Shown here in pieces: positions 1 through 10,850 of a DNA stretch of 64,000 nt. Numbering within the stretch: the first letter of the stretch is position 1; every line of letters starts with the position of its first letter. The stretch comes from Micrasema longulum. Lineage: Eukaryota; Arthropoda; Insecta; Trichoptera; Brachycentridae. Both the position numbers and the translations under genes were made by a program. The stretch is from assembly GCA_022494885.1 (NCBI GenBank), contig JAGVSM010001394.1:62001-126000 (forward strand). Reading direction: 5' to 3'. The notes beneath the pieces are model-generated. The model worked only from the letters and a program-made list of their open reading frames with translations. It ran no database searches and was not told the origin of the DNA.

Positions 1-29
1 TTTGTTTGAATTTACTAAATTGCCTAATA

Positions 30-508
30 CAGGTGACTGGAATTGAACCCGCCATAGCGAATTTGCACATAGAGGAGGTCATTTTCTAAATATTGGATCT
101 TTCTTTCCCCAACTAAAGTGTTATAGTTTGGGAGATATGTAAATTTTTAAACTTTATTGAGATTTTTCCCAAATTTGACATTCAAGCAGTCACGACTTTA
201 AGTTTTTTCATTATTTCAGTATTTTTTATTATTTGGTGGTAGTCATAAACATTTGTGATTAATAACACGTCAGAACTTCCTTCAAACGAGGGTTAAAAAA
301 TAAGATGTTAGGCTTTAAAAAAAAAAGGCTTTAACAATAAGTTCTGAATGCTTGAAGGTCAAATTTTGGAAAAATATTAATAAAGTATTAAAGTTGACAC
401 ATCTCCCAAATTATAAAATTTTAGCTAAAGAAAGTTAGGTCAAATAATTAGCAAATGATCTGCTCTATATGCCAATTTGCTATGGCGGGTTTAGTTCTAG
501 TCACCCTG
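30..508. mobile_element. Palindromic MITE, TA target site duplication
   Basis: The two ends are inverted repeats of each other. The left end starts CAGGTGACTGGAATTGAACC and the right end, read on the minus strand, starts CAGGGTGACTAGAACTAAAC. The pairing continues far inward: 109-200 matches the complement of 350-438, including a shared TTTGGGAGAT block. Flanking TA dinucleotides at 28-29 and 509-510 look like the target duplication of the Tc1/mariner superfamily. No transposase frame is inside; the short ORFs overlapping its right end are chance frames. The superfamily is inferred from the TA duplication only. Confidence 0.75.
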
Positions 509-730
509 TATAAGCGTTCCCTGTGCAGCCCTTTGGCAATGTATATCTCCCCGTTATATCGGCAATTTTCGAACTCATTGAAGCAAACAATAGCGAATTT
601 TTTGTATTGTTTGGTATTATTTCGTTTTATTCGACTCTTCATTTATATTGAAGTACTAATACGCAAAAAAGTGGCAAGTTATACACAATTCATTAATTTA
701 TCATATTCCGTTATTTGAATTCTAGTCTCG
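509..730. other. Unassigned AT-rich sequence
   Basis: Nothing recognisable lies between the MITE and the LINE. The open frame across it has no family features. Confidence 0.5.
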
Positions 731-3013
731 TGTATTGAATGTATTGGAGTTTAGTGCCCGGGCAAATGTGGATATATCAATAGCTAAACAAATAGTAGCA
801 AGGCAAAAATATACTTCAGAAAAGATCGATTTTAATAAACTTAAAGAAAGCGTGGAAATAAAATGACAAAATTTACAAATAACTACTTTTAAACAACTGC
901 AAGAGTTGATTCTAACTGAAATTAAAAAGAATACAAAAACAGAAAACAGAAGATTTACTACTTCGATCCAAGAGGGGTGGCTCACAAAAGAAATATTTAA
1001 AAAAGTCATTCTAAAAAATAAAATTTACAAAAAAATGGTAAAAGAAAGACACAATCAACATCTGCAAATACAACTAAAAAATATTCAAAAAGAGCTGAGA
1101 AATGATATAAGAAATTCTAAAAAACAATACTATCAACAACAAATAGCATGCGCAGAAGGAAACAGTAATAAATTATGGAAAATTATTAAAAATATTAAAT
1201 CAGACACAAAAATACCATCACCATGTATAAAGGAAATAAAACAAATGGATGGAAAAGTAACAAATAATCCGGTAGAAATAACAAGCACATTAAATGATTT
1301 TTATACAAATATAGGAAAAAAACTTGCAAATAAAATAAAGGGACCATGTTTAAATGTAACAGAAACACAAAAATACCAAATAAATGCTACCTTCTTTCTT
1401 AGACCCGCAACAATAGGAGAAATCAAAAAAATTATAGATAATTTGAAAAAAAATGCTTCTCCGGGATATGATAAAATTAAACCATCGCTAGTAAAAATTC
1501 TTAAAGACATGCTTAGTCCAATATTAACAAATCTGATTAATCTGCATATAAAAGAAGGTACCTATCCAGATGAATTAAAAATAGCAAGAATCACTCCAAT
1601 ATATAAAGGAGGTGATAAAAAAGATCATAGCAATTACAGACCAATTGCAAATTTAACAGTCTTCAACAAAATATTTGAAAAATATATTCAAAAGAGATTA
1701 ATGGACCATGTTAAAAATCTCAATATACTTACTTATAATCAACATGGCTTTCAGGAAAAAAAAGGAACCGGAAGAGCCCTAGTGAATTTAATAAATTTTA
1801 TTCAAACCAACATGGATACTGGGATCCCAATCACGGGAGTAATCTTAGATTTTAAAAAAGCTTTCGATACGGTTCATGTTGAGACAATGATAAAAAAATT
1901 AAACGACATAGGAGTAAAATTTCAAGAAAGTAAACTATTAAAATCATATTTAGCAAATCGGAAGCAGTATACATATGTAAATGAAAAAAAAAGCCTTTTG
2001 CAAACGGTAAATTTTGGAGTACCCTAAGGATCCATTTTGGGTCCAATATTATATATTTTATACATTAATGATTTGTCACTGTACAATTTCAAGGGAAAAA
2101 TTATTATGTATGCCGACGACATTGGACTATTCTATAAAAATCAAACAGACGTATTAACAAACAATGACATAAACAAAGACCTAACTATGTTGACTAAATG
2201 GACAAACACAAACTTACTTACACTTAATGAAAAAAAATGCAATATTATCCATTTTGAAACTAGAAAAAAATGTCATAAAGTAGATGCTTACATAAATAAT
2301 GAACGACTTACTGAAATTGAACATGTTAAATACTTAGGACCAACAATAGACAGACAATTAACATGGACAATTCATATCAACAATTTAATTAGCAAAGTGG
2401 CGACATTATCGAGTCTTTTTTTAAAAATCAAAAATTTTATTCCAAAAACGGAAAAAAATTCTAATGTATGAAGCCTATGTAAAAACTAAAATATGTTATA
2501 CGCAACTATTATGGGGAGCAGGATATCAAAATGACATAAACAGACTACAAAGACAACAAAATAAAATATTAAAGTTAGTATATGACCTTCCCTATCTAAC
2601 AGCAACTAGAGAACTTTTAAACAAACTAAGCAATTAAATATAACTGAACTCTTTCAACTAGAATCATTAAAATTTATCCATAAATTAGCCACAAATGTAA
2701 TTGTAGACGAAGAACTAAAACTAATAAAAAATTGTAGTCAACATGGACATAATACGAGAATATCAGACAAATACCATATACAACTTTTTAAAACAAGACA
2801 AGGACAATCAAGACCAATGAACCAGGGACTGAAATTATACAATAAACTACCAGACAAAACTCAACAAAAGACTCAGACAAACTTTACAAAAGATGTAAAA
2901 AATATTATTTTAAACAACAGAGTATAAATGAAAAATGTATGTATTATTTTATGTAAAATGAATGTTATAATCCGTAAGGGTTTATAAATAAATTTTCAAA
3001 TAAAAAAAAAAAA
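731..3013 (+). mobile_element. Non-LTR retrotransposon (Jockey/CR1-like), 5' truncated, dead
   Basis: A LINE ORF2 remnant lacking its endonuclease part, with reverse transcriptase and C-terminal region. One frame runs from about 731 and is broken by TGA at 864-866. It continues through the fingers and palm (YRPIANL, then LDFKKAFDTV) and is interrupted by TAA at 2025-2027, exactly where GVPQGS should have Gln. It resumes with the catalytic YADD at 2109-2120. Frameshifts near 2460 and 2630 separate the last segments; the final frame ends with TAA at 2925-2927. A short 3' UTR with AATAAA-like signals ends in an A-rich tail near 3000-3013. Its few, separate lesions suggest it is younger than most LINE pieces here. 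The clade is inferred from motif style. Confidence 0.9.
906..2471 (+). pseudogene. Reverse transcriptase ORF of the 0.7-3.0 kb LINE, one in-frame stop
   Basis: RNA-directed DNA polymerase that would copy the element's RNA at a nicked target. This span covers 522 codons in one frame with a single nonsense codon (TAA at 2025-2027), a CAA-to-TAA type change. Visible motifs in order: NASPGYDKIKPSLVK near 1450, ITPIYKGGDKKDHSNYRP near 1590, LDFKKAFDTVHVE near 1846, GSILGPILYILYINDL at 2028-2075, and YADD at 2109-2120 with both catalytic aspartates kept. The domain is complete in outline but cannot be made as one protein. The upstream endonuclease is missing. Confidence 0.88.
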
Positions 3014-3039
3014 ATAAAAAATGGTAAATACAGCTATGT

Positions 3040-3210
3040 GTGTTAAATATAACCAGAACCCTGGACAAGTATTTTTGACTACATGGGTGCTTTTAGGTGA
3101 AAATCCTGAAAAACAAATATCGTGTAGAGATAAGTACACCCCATCGTGTAGTGGTTGGCGAATGTTTGTATCATGCTTAAGGTTCGAGGTGCAATTTCTG
3201 TGAGGGTAAA
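3040..3210 (+). repeat. tRNA-headed SINE (family T), 5' part
   Basis: The head has an A-box-like CGTGTAGTGGTTGG near 3143 and a B-box-like AGGTTCGAGG near 3180, preceded by a stretch (CCTGGACAAGTATTTTTGAC) that recurs in the copy at 60865. The body and tail are missing. It has no coding role; the small ORF across it is chance. Confidence 0.6.
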
Positions 3211-5394
3211 TGTAGATTACTGATTTTAATGGTGGTTCAGAACTGCAATATTTTATTGATAAAAATGATCTTGTTTAAAGTACAAATAAGTAAAAATATA
3301 TCACATGTTATTAATATGTCCTAAAAGGATGCTTAAATCTGAACTCTTTGTATCTTGATCAGCTTCGCTTTTCTGTATAAAAAAAACTTTGTAGTGTATC
3401 CCTTCCATTTAAACGTACTTAATGTCAGCAAAAAGTATGTTAAGAATGCATTTATTCTATTATTCTTATAGTACAGTGCAGTGAATCGCAAGCGATGTCA
3501 GCGTTACTCGTTAAATTAATAAACTTATCAATGAAACTTCTTGGTTTAGTTTTACTTTTAATTATTATGACCAACGGGCGCTTTCGCTTAAGAAAGCATC
3601 TTCAAGACTAGTAAATTGTTTACAACATTTACAGTTCAAATAAGTATTTTAAGAGGGGACAGAAACATAATTATATACAACTTGTTTGCTAAACAGTTCA
3701 CTTTTGGGAAATTTTGGACCGTTATAATTTTATCATAATCATTAACTATGGAGTTTATCAAGAAATATCAACAAAAAACATCAATGTCATAATTAATGTT
3801 CGTTGTAACCGTTGCGATTCAGAGCAAAACCACGAATTAAATGATATCTTCAATCGGGAGTATTGATTGTCAACTTTATCAGTTTGTTAGATCTTGTGTT
3901 GAGAAATGAGAGATTCTCGAAGGTGCCCCATAATATATAGTTACCAATATTTACGAAAAATCTCGTATTTTGGAGAATATGGTGGTTGGTAAATTATATT
4001 AGTTAATGCGTTTAACCACCTGCTGTACCACTCTTTCATTTAAATGCAAATCGATAAGTTTACTGTAGGACTCATAGGCTTTCGTAAATTTAATCGTAAT
4101 TAGAAACTGAATGTTTACTGTAAGTGTGTATGCTATACTCATTTTAAGGTAGACTTAAGTTCAGTATATACCCACAGGCTCTCGATATTTATTTTTTAAT
4201 GGAATTATAAAAAACAGCCCACCGGTTTGGTTTTGGGTTTCCGATTTTTAGTCATTCGGATTGCCAAATATCTGGATAATAAATATAAACTTGGTCAAAG
4301 CAATCAATTTTGCTGAACATGTTAATGTGAATCCAATTCGCTGCATAATTATTTTAAAGACATTAAAAAGGTGATCTTTTAAAACATTGTCTCAAACTAT
4401 CTGGATATTTGCATATTCGTTTGACCTCTGAGACTCATTAATCCGGATAATTGAAGTTTTATTGTACCATATATTTTATTATATTGTGTAAGTAATGCTG
4501 ATTTGAATTTATAAAATTAATCTCATAAAATAATAAAATGAAGAAATGCTGGCTTGTTCTTTTTTATATTGTAATGTTATTTTATGACTTTTGTTACCAT
4601 TTAAATTAAGAATTACTGTTTGCTTAAAGTATATTCCTGAAGTTGAATTTAATTTTTGGCATTCTTCATTAGGAATAAGGTATTTATCGAACGAAGGTAT
4701 AGAGTATGCATTAATTGTTTTGAAAAATGTACATAATATCATTTTTATTTTATTTTCTTTTATTCAGGAAACATACAGTACGGTTACATAGTTTTATATT
4801 TTACACGGTTATTCGTAACTCTTATGGACCAGTGAAGTTTCCATATTATATAATAATTATATTATGTAAGGTTATCAAGGATAGTACAAAAAAGAGAAGA
4901 AAAAAAAACATAAATGAAAGTTGTTTGAAAATTAAAATTAAAGTTAAAAAAGTTATTTAAAAGTTCGAAGTTAGTATTTACAAATGGAAATAATATTAAA
5001 AATTAAAGAAAAAAAATATTGCAAAAGTAATTAAAAGATTAAATTTTAAATGGAGAGTGAAAAACATGCTCAGATATAAAAAAAAACATCTTCAAAAAGG
5101 AAAAACATAAATACACACATACATATTTTATGGGATTCAAAGAAACATATATTTTGTTTCATGTTTAAATAGTTTGTGGTAAATTTTTAATTTATACACA
5201 ATCTCCACTCATAATTTCTCAGAGTTGTTTACATGATTAAAATCATTATACAAAATAGTATTAATGCGGAATAAATATTAAACACTAAATATTGGTTATC
5301 ATTTATCATAAAACACCGTAATTTACGACAAAATAATTATGCTCACGTTTGTATGAAGGTACATACGTTTATACAGGCTGCGTTTTATATTACA
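3211..5394. other. No gene seen; one short PLE-like motif
   Basis: AT-rich DNA without a supportable gene. The minus strand near 3565-3610 reads CTTGAAGATGCTTTC followed by AAGCGAAAGCGCCC, a hairpin in the style of Penelope-like terminal repeats. The 60-77 codon ORFs at 4509-4960 are composed of A/T-rich codons and show no family motif. Confidence 0.45.
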
Positions 5395-5855
5395 GAGATA
5401 ATTATTATTATGCTGAAATAGAGTCAATGTTAAATATTTCTAGTCTACAAAAACGTAGAACTAATATTGCCTCCATATATATGTTCGGCATACTAAATGA
5501 TATAATCGATGTTCCATCATTACTGGGACAAGTAAAATTCAATATTCCGACTCGTAGATTGAGAAACAATGAAGTAGTGTTCATCGATCAGCATAGAACA
5601 AACTATGGCCTAAATTTTCCAATGACCCGCCTTTGTCGTATTGTTAGCTCAAGACAAGATCTGGATTTTTTTGGTCAAAGTTTACAACGATTTAAACGAG
5701 TACTAAATAAATAGTCCAGATCTTGTCTCGGTGTCGCTTATGTTTGTCAATGTTTTTTTTCTTTTTTTTTAATGTTTTAAACTATTCTTTTATTGTAATA
5801 TTTAAACCCTATAAATTATATTGAATAAATAAATACTTGTAAATAAATAAATAAG
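5395..5855 (+). mobile_element. LINE 3' end (Jockey/CR1-like C-terminus)
   Basis: The frame ending with TAG at 5712-5714 encodes the C-terminal region typical of these reverse transcriptases: an LQKRRTNIASIYMFGILNDI block, then PTRRLRNNE, then RTNYGLNFPMTRLCR. About 140 nt of 3' UTR follow, ending in AATAAATAAATA-type simple repeat near 5825-5855, the usual tail of such insertions. The catalytic domain is absent, so this is a 5'-truncated dead copy. The related minus-strand element at 19.6 kb has the matching PMTRMCR motif. Confidence 0.8.
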
Positions 5856-5995
5856 TTAAAGGCTGATGCTTTTTTTAAATAACTTCTTAACTAATAAGAA
5901 TTTTAAAATTTCAATTTTATTGTTTTTTTTTTTTTTTAATGTTTGAAATTATGTCAATCAAGTGTCCGCGGCTTTTTCCGTGGCTAAAATGCTAT

Positions 5996-6720
5996 TTCAT
6001 TGAAGCATATTTTTATTACATTTTGCAGACTTCTTGTGTTATTTCGGCGATTTCTTTTTGGGTGCTGTCCTAAAGCCTCGAAATTGTCATTGGATTGCTA
6101 GTTTACACCTTTGCCATGAAGATCTCACATTGGAAAAAATCAGCGGTGGCCAAATAAGAGGATCGTGGGAGCCAGTCGATATCGCCACTTATTGACATTA
6201 TTCGGCCGGGAAAAGTTTCTCTGAAAATTCGCACTGTGGCATTGGCTCTGTGGTAACGTGTAAAGATCCTGTTGGAACCACAAATATTGTAGACTCGACG
6301 ATTGATATAATGATAGTATTCCAACATTCTAAGTCATGTTTACAAGGTGCCCCTACGTACACAAACACTGTGCCTCACCGCCTCAATAATTTCTGATCTA
6401 TGATAGTCGCGTTTTTGTCCACTGTCCAGATTTTGCTTTATTATCTTACAGCGTATGAAAAATTTCTAAAATATTCTTAACACGCTGAACATTTGACTTG
6501 CTTGGCACCAAAACAATCAGGCAATTTTTTTCGAGTATTCACAATTGAACAATTATGTAAATGTATTTTTTTAAATATATTTTACGCGTTGTTGCAACGC
6601 TAAATGCTCTATAATATTTTCTATGTGATATAATATGTCAAATATGAGCTGACAAAGGATAATCAAATTATAATGGCGGAGAGACAAAATCGGCCTGAAA
6701 CATAAAACGCGTCCTGTATA
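5996..6720 (-). pseudogene. Tc1/mariner-type transposase relic
   Basis: The open frame at 6103..6327 reads FPGRIMSISGDIDWLPRSSY and then ADFF, which matches the FPGR..S..GD..WPPRSPDL..DFF block of IS630/Tc1-mariner DDE transposases. The aspartate of SPDL is replaced by tyrosine (SSYL). Just upstream, in another frame, QQDLYT and then PQSQC recall the QQDGA.PH motif, so there is at least one frameshift. Flanking sequence to about 6720 may be the N-terminal part but is too decayed to read. Terminal repeats were not identified with confidence; the right edge has TTTTATGTTTCAGGCC on the minus strand. Confidence 0.55.
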
Positions 6721-7744
6721 TAATGTTTCATGAAACTAAATATGAATAAGTTTTATAAATAAATAATTCACAGTTTGCATCATTAATCAAACAATCGCTC
6801 AATACACCACACCACCATTACGGTCAGTATAGACTAGTACCTAGACCTACACGTAGTTGTTATTATAATAGCATTCATGCATAAATTAATTAAAACAAAA
6901 CCCGCTTTCACGTTTATAAAAATAACCCCCATATTAATAACAGCAAAGGAAATTTATAATTTCCCTTGCAAAGTTTAGTGATAAATCGATTCAATGCAGT
7001 TACTTACATCCACCCCTACATACACATGGACACTCTCGCACACACAACAAATGCAACCTACACGTAATAGTTTTTTTTCATAAAAAACAAAACTCGTTAC
7101 AAAAATATTCCAATGTATCGATTGTAAAATATATCTAAATTGTTATTAATTATTATTTCAATTAAACAAAATAAAAAAGCAAAGAATTTTATTAAAATTA
7201 TTATCATAATCATAAACTCAGTAGATTTATCAAGAAATATAAAAAATAAACATCAAAAATTATAAATAAAATGTGTGTTAATTATATTTAATGTCTATAA
7301 CTTACGAGTAAAATGTAGTTAAACCTAATTTACTTACATTACAAAAGGGCCAATGTTCAAACATATGTTCGGAAAATTTGTAAGTGTGTTGTGATAGTCT
7401 TTCGGTGTTATTATTGTTCATGTTAATGAGGGTGAGTATTTATTTGTATGTGTGTGTGTATATATGAGTATGTATGTGACAATGTGCAGTGAATATCAAC
7501 GTACGTATGAAATAGTGATACTGTGCACTAATGATGTGTTAACTTTACTAACTAATGATGTGTTTAAAAAAAACCTTTATGAGAAAATCAATCAACCACT
7601 TTGTCGATCAATCTGCAGTTCTAAAGATAAACAATTCATTAGAAGTCAATAAATAAAAGGATTGGTATTATCATTGTTCGCTTATCCGCAATTAATGATG
7701 CACTTGGCTCCTATATTTTTTTTATTTATTTGTTTTTCAAAAAT
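6721..7744. other. No gene seen, AT-rich with GT-rich patch
   Basis: Low-complexity AT-rich DNA. A (TG)n-like patch lies near 7445-7480. ORF 7452..7652 is a chance frame. Confidence 0.5.
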
Positions 7745-8004
7745 ATTTACAAAATATTCTTAAATTAAAGTCCTGCTGAGTTGCATACATACATATCGGC
7801 ATATAGTAGCGAACCTTTATTGTTTTTGTAAGATGGAGATACGGTGATAAATCTTACGCTTCAGGGGACATTTCAGGGACTAATATCGCAGTGTAAAAAT
7901 AAGTTTTATAAGAAATATTTTAAATCAGCCTTGTCTGGATTCGAATCCAAGACCTCTTGAATGGTTGAAGACGCAGTTACCACTAGACTTCGATGCGGAG
8001 GATT
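7745..8004 (-). repeat. tRNA-headed SINE (family T), minus strand
   Basis: The body motif CTTACGCTTCAGGGG (7852) and a B-box-like GGATTCGAATCC (7937-7948) are arranged as in the other minus-strand copies (15.2, 31.4, 32.8 and 38.1 kb), with the decayed A-box end near 7985. Confidence 0.55.
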
Positions 8005-8140
8005 GGATTGCTACACTAGGGCATTAAAAACTATTTTCAGGTGCTGTATGGGAGAGTGTTCACTCGAGCGAACAGCCACTGTCAAAGACCTGGGAGTTAT
8101 GTTTAAAGCTAAACTGAAATTTCATACTCACACTAGCAGA
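8005..8140 (+). mobile_element. LINE fragment, RT thumb region
   Basis: A short plus-strand frame reads ERTATVKDLGVMFKAKLKFH, matching the VKDLGV.FD.KL.F motif that follows the palm domain in Jockey/CR1-like reverse transcriptases. Nothing else of the element is preserved. Confidence 0.55.
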
Positions 8141-8429
8141 CCTGACAGACGTTTTTTTGCCCAAACGTTGCCATGCCCGATATTCGACTTTTCAATAAAC
8201 TATATAATTACTAAGTGACATTGGACATTGAGTTTTACATTTAATTTTTTTCCATTTCACCTATTGGTTTCAATTGTGAATTCAAAACATCCAGGGACGC
8301 ACTCAAATACATGTCGAGCCGTTTGGGAGGAGTTCAATAACGTACACACGTTACACACATTTCATAAATTATATTTATAAGGATAGGTGCTGTCTGAAAG
8401 ACAGATGCTCAAGAGACAAAAATGAAATG
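8141..8429. other. Unassigned sequence
   Basis: No gene or repeat recognised between the two LINE fragments. Confidence 0.4.
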
Positions 8430-8740
8430 AAGAAATAAGGCGCCGAACCAGAATCGTGGATATCATGGATTGTGCAGTGAAATTGAAATGGCAGTGGGCA
8501 GGACACTTGGCGAGGCAAAATAATGGCAGGTGGACACCCAGAATAATAAAGTGGAGACCGTGGCAAACAAAAGAAGTGTTGGAAGGCCACAGAAAAGATG
8601 GGTTGACGACATTGCCTCTATTGCCGGTAAAACGTGGATGATGAAAGCGGGTGATAGGAAGGAATGGAGACGTTTGGAAGAGGCCTTTATTAGCAGTGGA
8701 GAGAATAAGGCTGCAGAAGAAGAAGAAGAAGGCGTTGTCT
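8430..8740 (+). mobile_element. LINE C-terminal fragment (RTE-like)
   Basis: Frames at 8456..8641 and 8530..8850 together give the C-terminal block widespread in arthropod LINE polyproteins: LKWQWAGHLARQNNGRW, then after a frameshift GRPQKRWVDDIASIAGKTW and RRLEEAFI. The piece ends in an (AGA)n run at about 8716-8730. The longest antisense ORF here (8362..8799, minus) is only its shadow. The catalytic domain is missing. The RTE assignment rests on the tail motif and is an inference. Confidence 0.75.
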
Positions 8741-8799
8741 GTGATAAGGGGTGCAACATATTGGTATCTACTAATATTGTAATAAAACCAACTGGCCAA

Positions 8800-9090
8800 A
8801 GAAAAAGTTTAAAAATGGAAAATTGTTTTCAAGCGTTTCCTAGTATGTAAAATAATTCGATCAGATGAACATCTTCACAACAATAAAGGTTTTAGCTCTT
8901 TAACTTCACTAAAATCAACAGATCGAAAAATTGAAGAAATATGAATGTTCAAACATGAGCAAAATGGTGAATGTTACTCATTGTGTAAAAAAGCCATTTA
9001 AACCAGCCAATGACAGGTTATAAGCCCTGCAAATGCCTAGACTTCTATATTCCCTTCTCTCAAATATTCGCAATCCCTGTTACACTTTGT
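8800..9090 (+). repeat. Snap-back family unit, single arm
   Basis: Contains the family landmarks in plus orientation: AAATTGTTTTCAAGCGTTTC (8820), TTAGCTCTTTAACTTCAC (8890), AAATGGTGAATGTTACTC (8961), AACCAGCCAATGACAGGTTA (9001) and AAATGCCTAGACTTC (9029). No inverted second arm is present. Both boundaries are approximate. Confidence 0.7.
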
Positions 9091-10587
9091 TTATATTGGT
9101 AAGTATTTGTTCTCCAAACAGCTAAGGTGTTCTTGAATACTCGTGTTCTTAGGCATCGTTATAGCTCATCGGTGCTAAGCAGACTGGAGTGTGAATCTCT
9201 GGTCTAAGCACCGCACGAGTTGAAGTACTCTGTTATGCTGGAGATGATTTAGAAGAAATTTAATAGGTATCTTTACCTAAGAAAGTACGGATGCTATTCG
9301 TGGTTTTACCCGTCAGATTTCATACTGCGAATGCTTAGCTACGGTAGTGTGAAGAAAAAATAAAAACAAAACGGATATTCGCTTAGGAATTTTTCCGACT
9401 AATACGTCGTATTACGATTGACTTGGGTGTATAATGAAAGCACTCACTCCTTCCTCGAAACTATTCATGAAAACTTGTGTCTTTCTTCAGTTTTGCATAT
9501 TCACTGTCATTTTTTAAATACTAACTAAGAATACTTCTTTGGACTCGAAAATAACAAATCTTTAAAAGCTTTCATTGTACCCCTCACTGCATTATTATCA
9601 ATTTGTGATCAATCAAATACACATAGTCAGTATAGTCTTTTTTCAAATTTTCCAGCATGACAGTGAAGGAGTACAGTATAAGTTCCAAATTGAGACCGTA
9701 GCCGTAAGCTCCAGATCCCGCTTCAAAAAGGAAGAAGAATGACGTAATACAAACAAAACAAACAACAACACAAAACCCGGAAAAAACTAGGAAATATGAG
9801 GAGAATTCGCCCAAAACAACATGTACTAAAACAACAGAACAAAAACAATTCCCATTCCAAAGCACATAAGTACATCAAATTATCAAGACACTACTGGAAT
9901 AGTCTTAACACAGATCCTAACATGATCCCTATCGAACTCAAGCGAGATTGCTTCTCGTCATAACACTGATCTCTCACAAAAACCCTAATTTTCCTGATTC
10001 CAACAGTAGGAATAACCCTTTGCAAAGACTCTAATCGTCCTAACACTCTTTAACTTTGGTGTAATAGACAGTATTTTTCTGTGTGTTCCTAATGAGTACT
10101 TAAGAGATCGGCGACTTAAGCTGTTTTATCTCTCTGTTTGCAAAACCAGCCTGCTAATGGTAATGCAACTAGAAAAAGCAGTGTTTTTACCCCAACTGCG
10201 TCTCTTCGAATATCAACATCTTTCGTGTTACTTAAATAACGTTCAGAGAGGATAGCTTCCTTTTACTCTTATAACTGGAAATTTTTATTTGTCAATTTTT
10301 CCACATTTTAATTGTATTGTTAATTTCTTTTCGTGTTACATATACTTTTAATATATTTTTTGTCAAATTCATAAACGTATTAAATCAATCAATTGAAATA
10401 GTCAATATAATATTTAAATTAATAATACGTAGTGCAAATGATTTATTTTCACTTAGCAATTTTTTAAGATACCTCATTTTTTATTATTTCAGGTATCCTT
10501 TATACGAGAATTAAAGTTTGAAACATTGATTTAATATTAATAATATTTAAAGTATTAATTTTGTGGTCAAACATTTTGATAAATGTT
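9091..10587. other. No gene seen
   Basis: Mixed-composition DNA. The minus ORF at 9584..9865 has a hydrophobic, valine/phenylalanine-rich product arising from an A/C-rich plus strand (runs such as ACAAAACAAACAACAACAC), so it is probably chance. No known repeat was recognised. Confidence 0.4.
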
Positions 10588-10625
10588 ATTAAATATGTGT
10601 ATATAACCACTAACTGACTTTTCTA

Positions 10626-10667
10626 TGTCCACCGGTTTCGTGACATACCCGTATCTTCGTCAGGACA
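10626..10667 (-). ncRNA. Hammerhead-ribozyme-like motif, inverted partner
   Basis: On the minus strand, TGTC (complement of 10664-10667), CTGACGA (657-663), a weaker stem II, GAAAC, CGGTG and GACA (626-629). Stem I pairs as TGTC/GACA where the partner copy has TATC/GATA, a two-sided compensating change. Stem II is degenerate, so this copy is probably inactive. Confidence 0.45.
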
Positions 10668-10770
10668 GCAATTAAACCAACATGCAAACCAATTATTATA
10701 TTTTGTGCAACAACTATGGTGAAGGTGTATAGTGGGTTTTACATGTTGGTTTTTATGTTGGTTTAATTGG

Positions 10771-10812
10771 TATCCTGACGAAGAGACGGGTACGTCTCGA
10801 AACCGGTAGATA
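10771..10812 (+). ncRNA. Hammerhead-ribozyme-like motif
   Basis: Stem I is TATC (10771-10774) paired with GATA (10809-10812). Core box CTGACGA is at 10775-10781, followed by one extra A. Stem II is GAGACG (10783-10788) with CGTCTC (10793-10798) around loop GGTA. Box GAAAC is at 10799-10803, and the short stem III is a palindromic ACCGGT ending in the cleavage-type triplet GTA (806-808). The order matches a type I hammerhead with a minimal stem III, as known in Penelope-like elements and retrozymes. The extra A before stem II departs from the strict consensus. Activity is not shown by sequence alone. Confidence 0.5.
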
Positions 10813-10850
10813 TAGAAAAGTCGGTTAGTGGTTATATACAAATATTTAAT

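Larger units (their letters stand above)
10588..10850. repeat. Foldback with two inverted hammerhead-like motifs
   Basis: Arms of about 100 nt at 10588-10687 and 10747-10850 are inverted repeats, each holding ATATAACCACTAAC, an ACCGGT box and a TCGTCAGGA box. Each arm, read outward, carries a hammerhead-like core (minus 10626-10667, plus 10771-10812; detailed in the next entry). Arms with outward motifs resemble the inverted terminal repeats of Penelope-like elements, but no Penelope reverse transcriptase or GIY-YIG frame lies between them. Confidence 0.75.

Noticed and set aside
8362..8799. 145-codon minus ORF as a gene
   Set aside because: It is antisense to a clear LINE C-terminal motif (GRPQKRWVDDIASIAGKTW) on the plus strand.
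9584..9865. Membrane protein encoded on the minus strand
   Set aside because: The hydrophobic product arises from an A/C-rich low-complexity plus strand; there is no homology or gene context.
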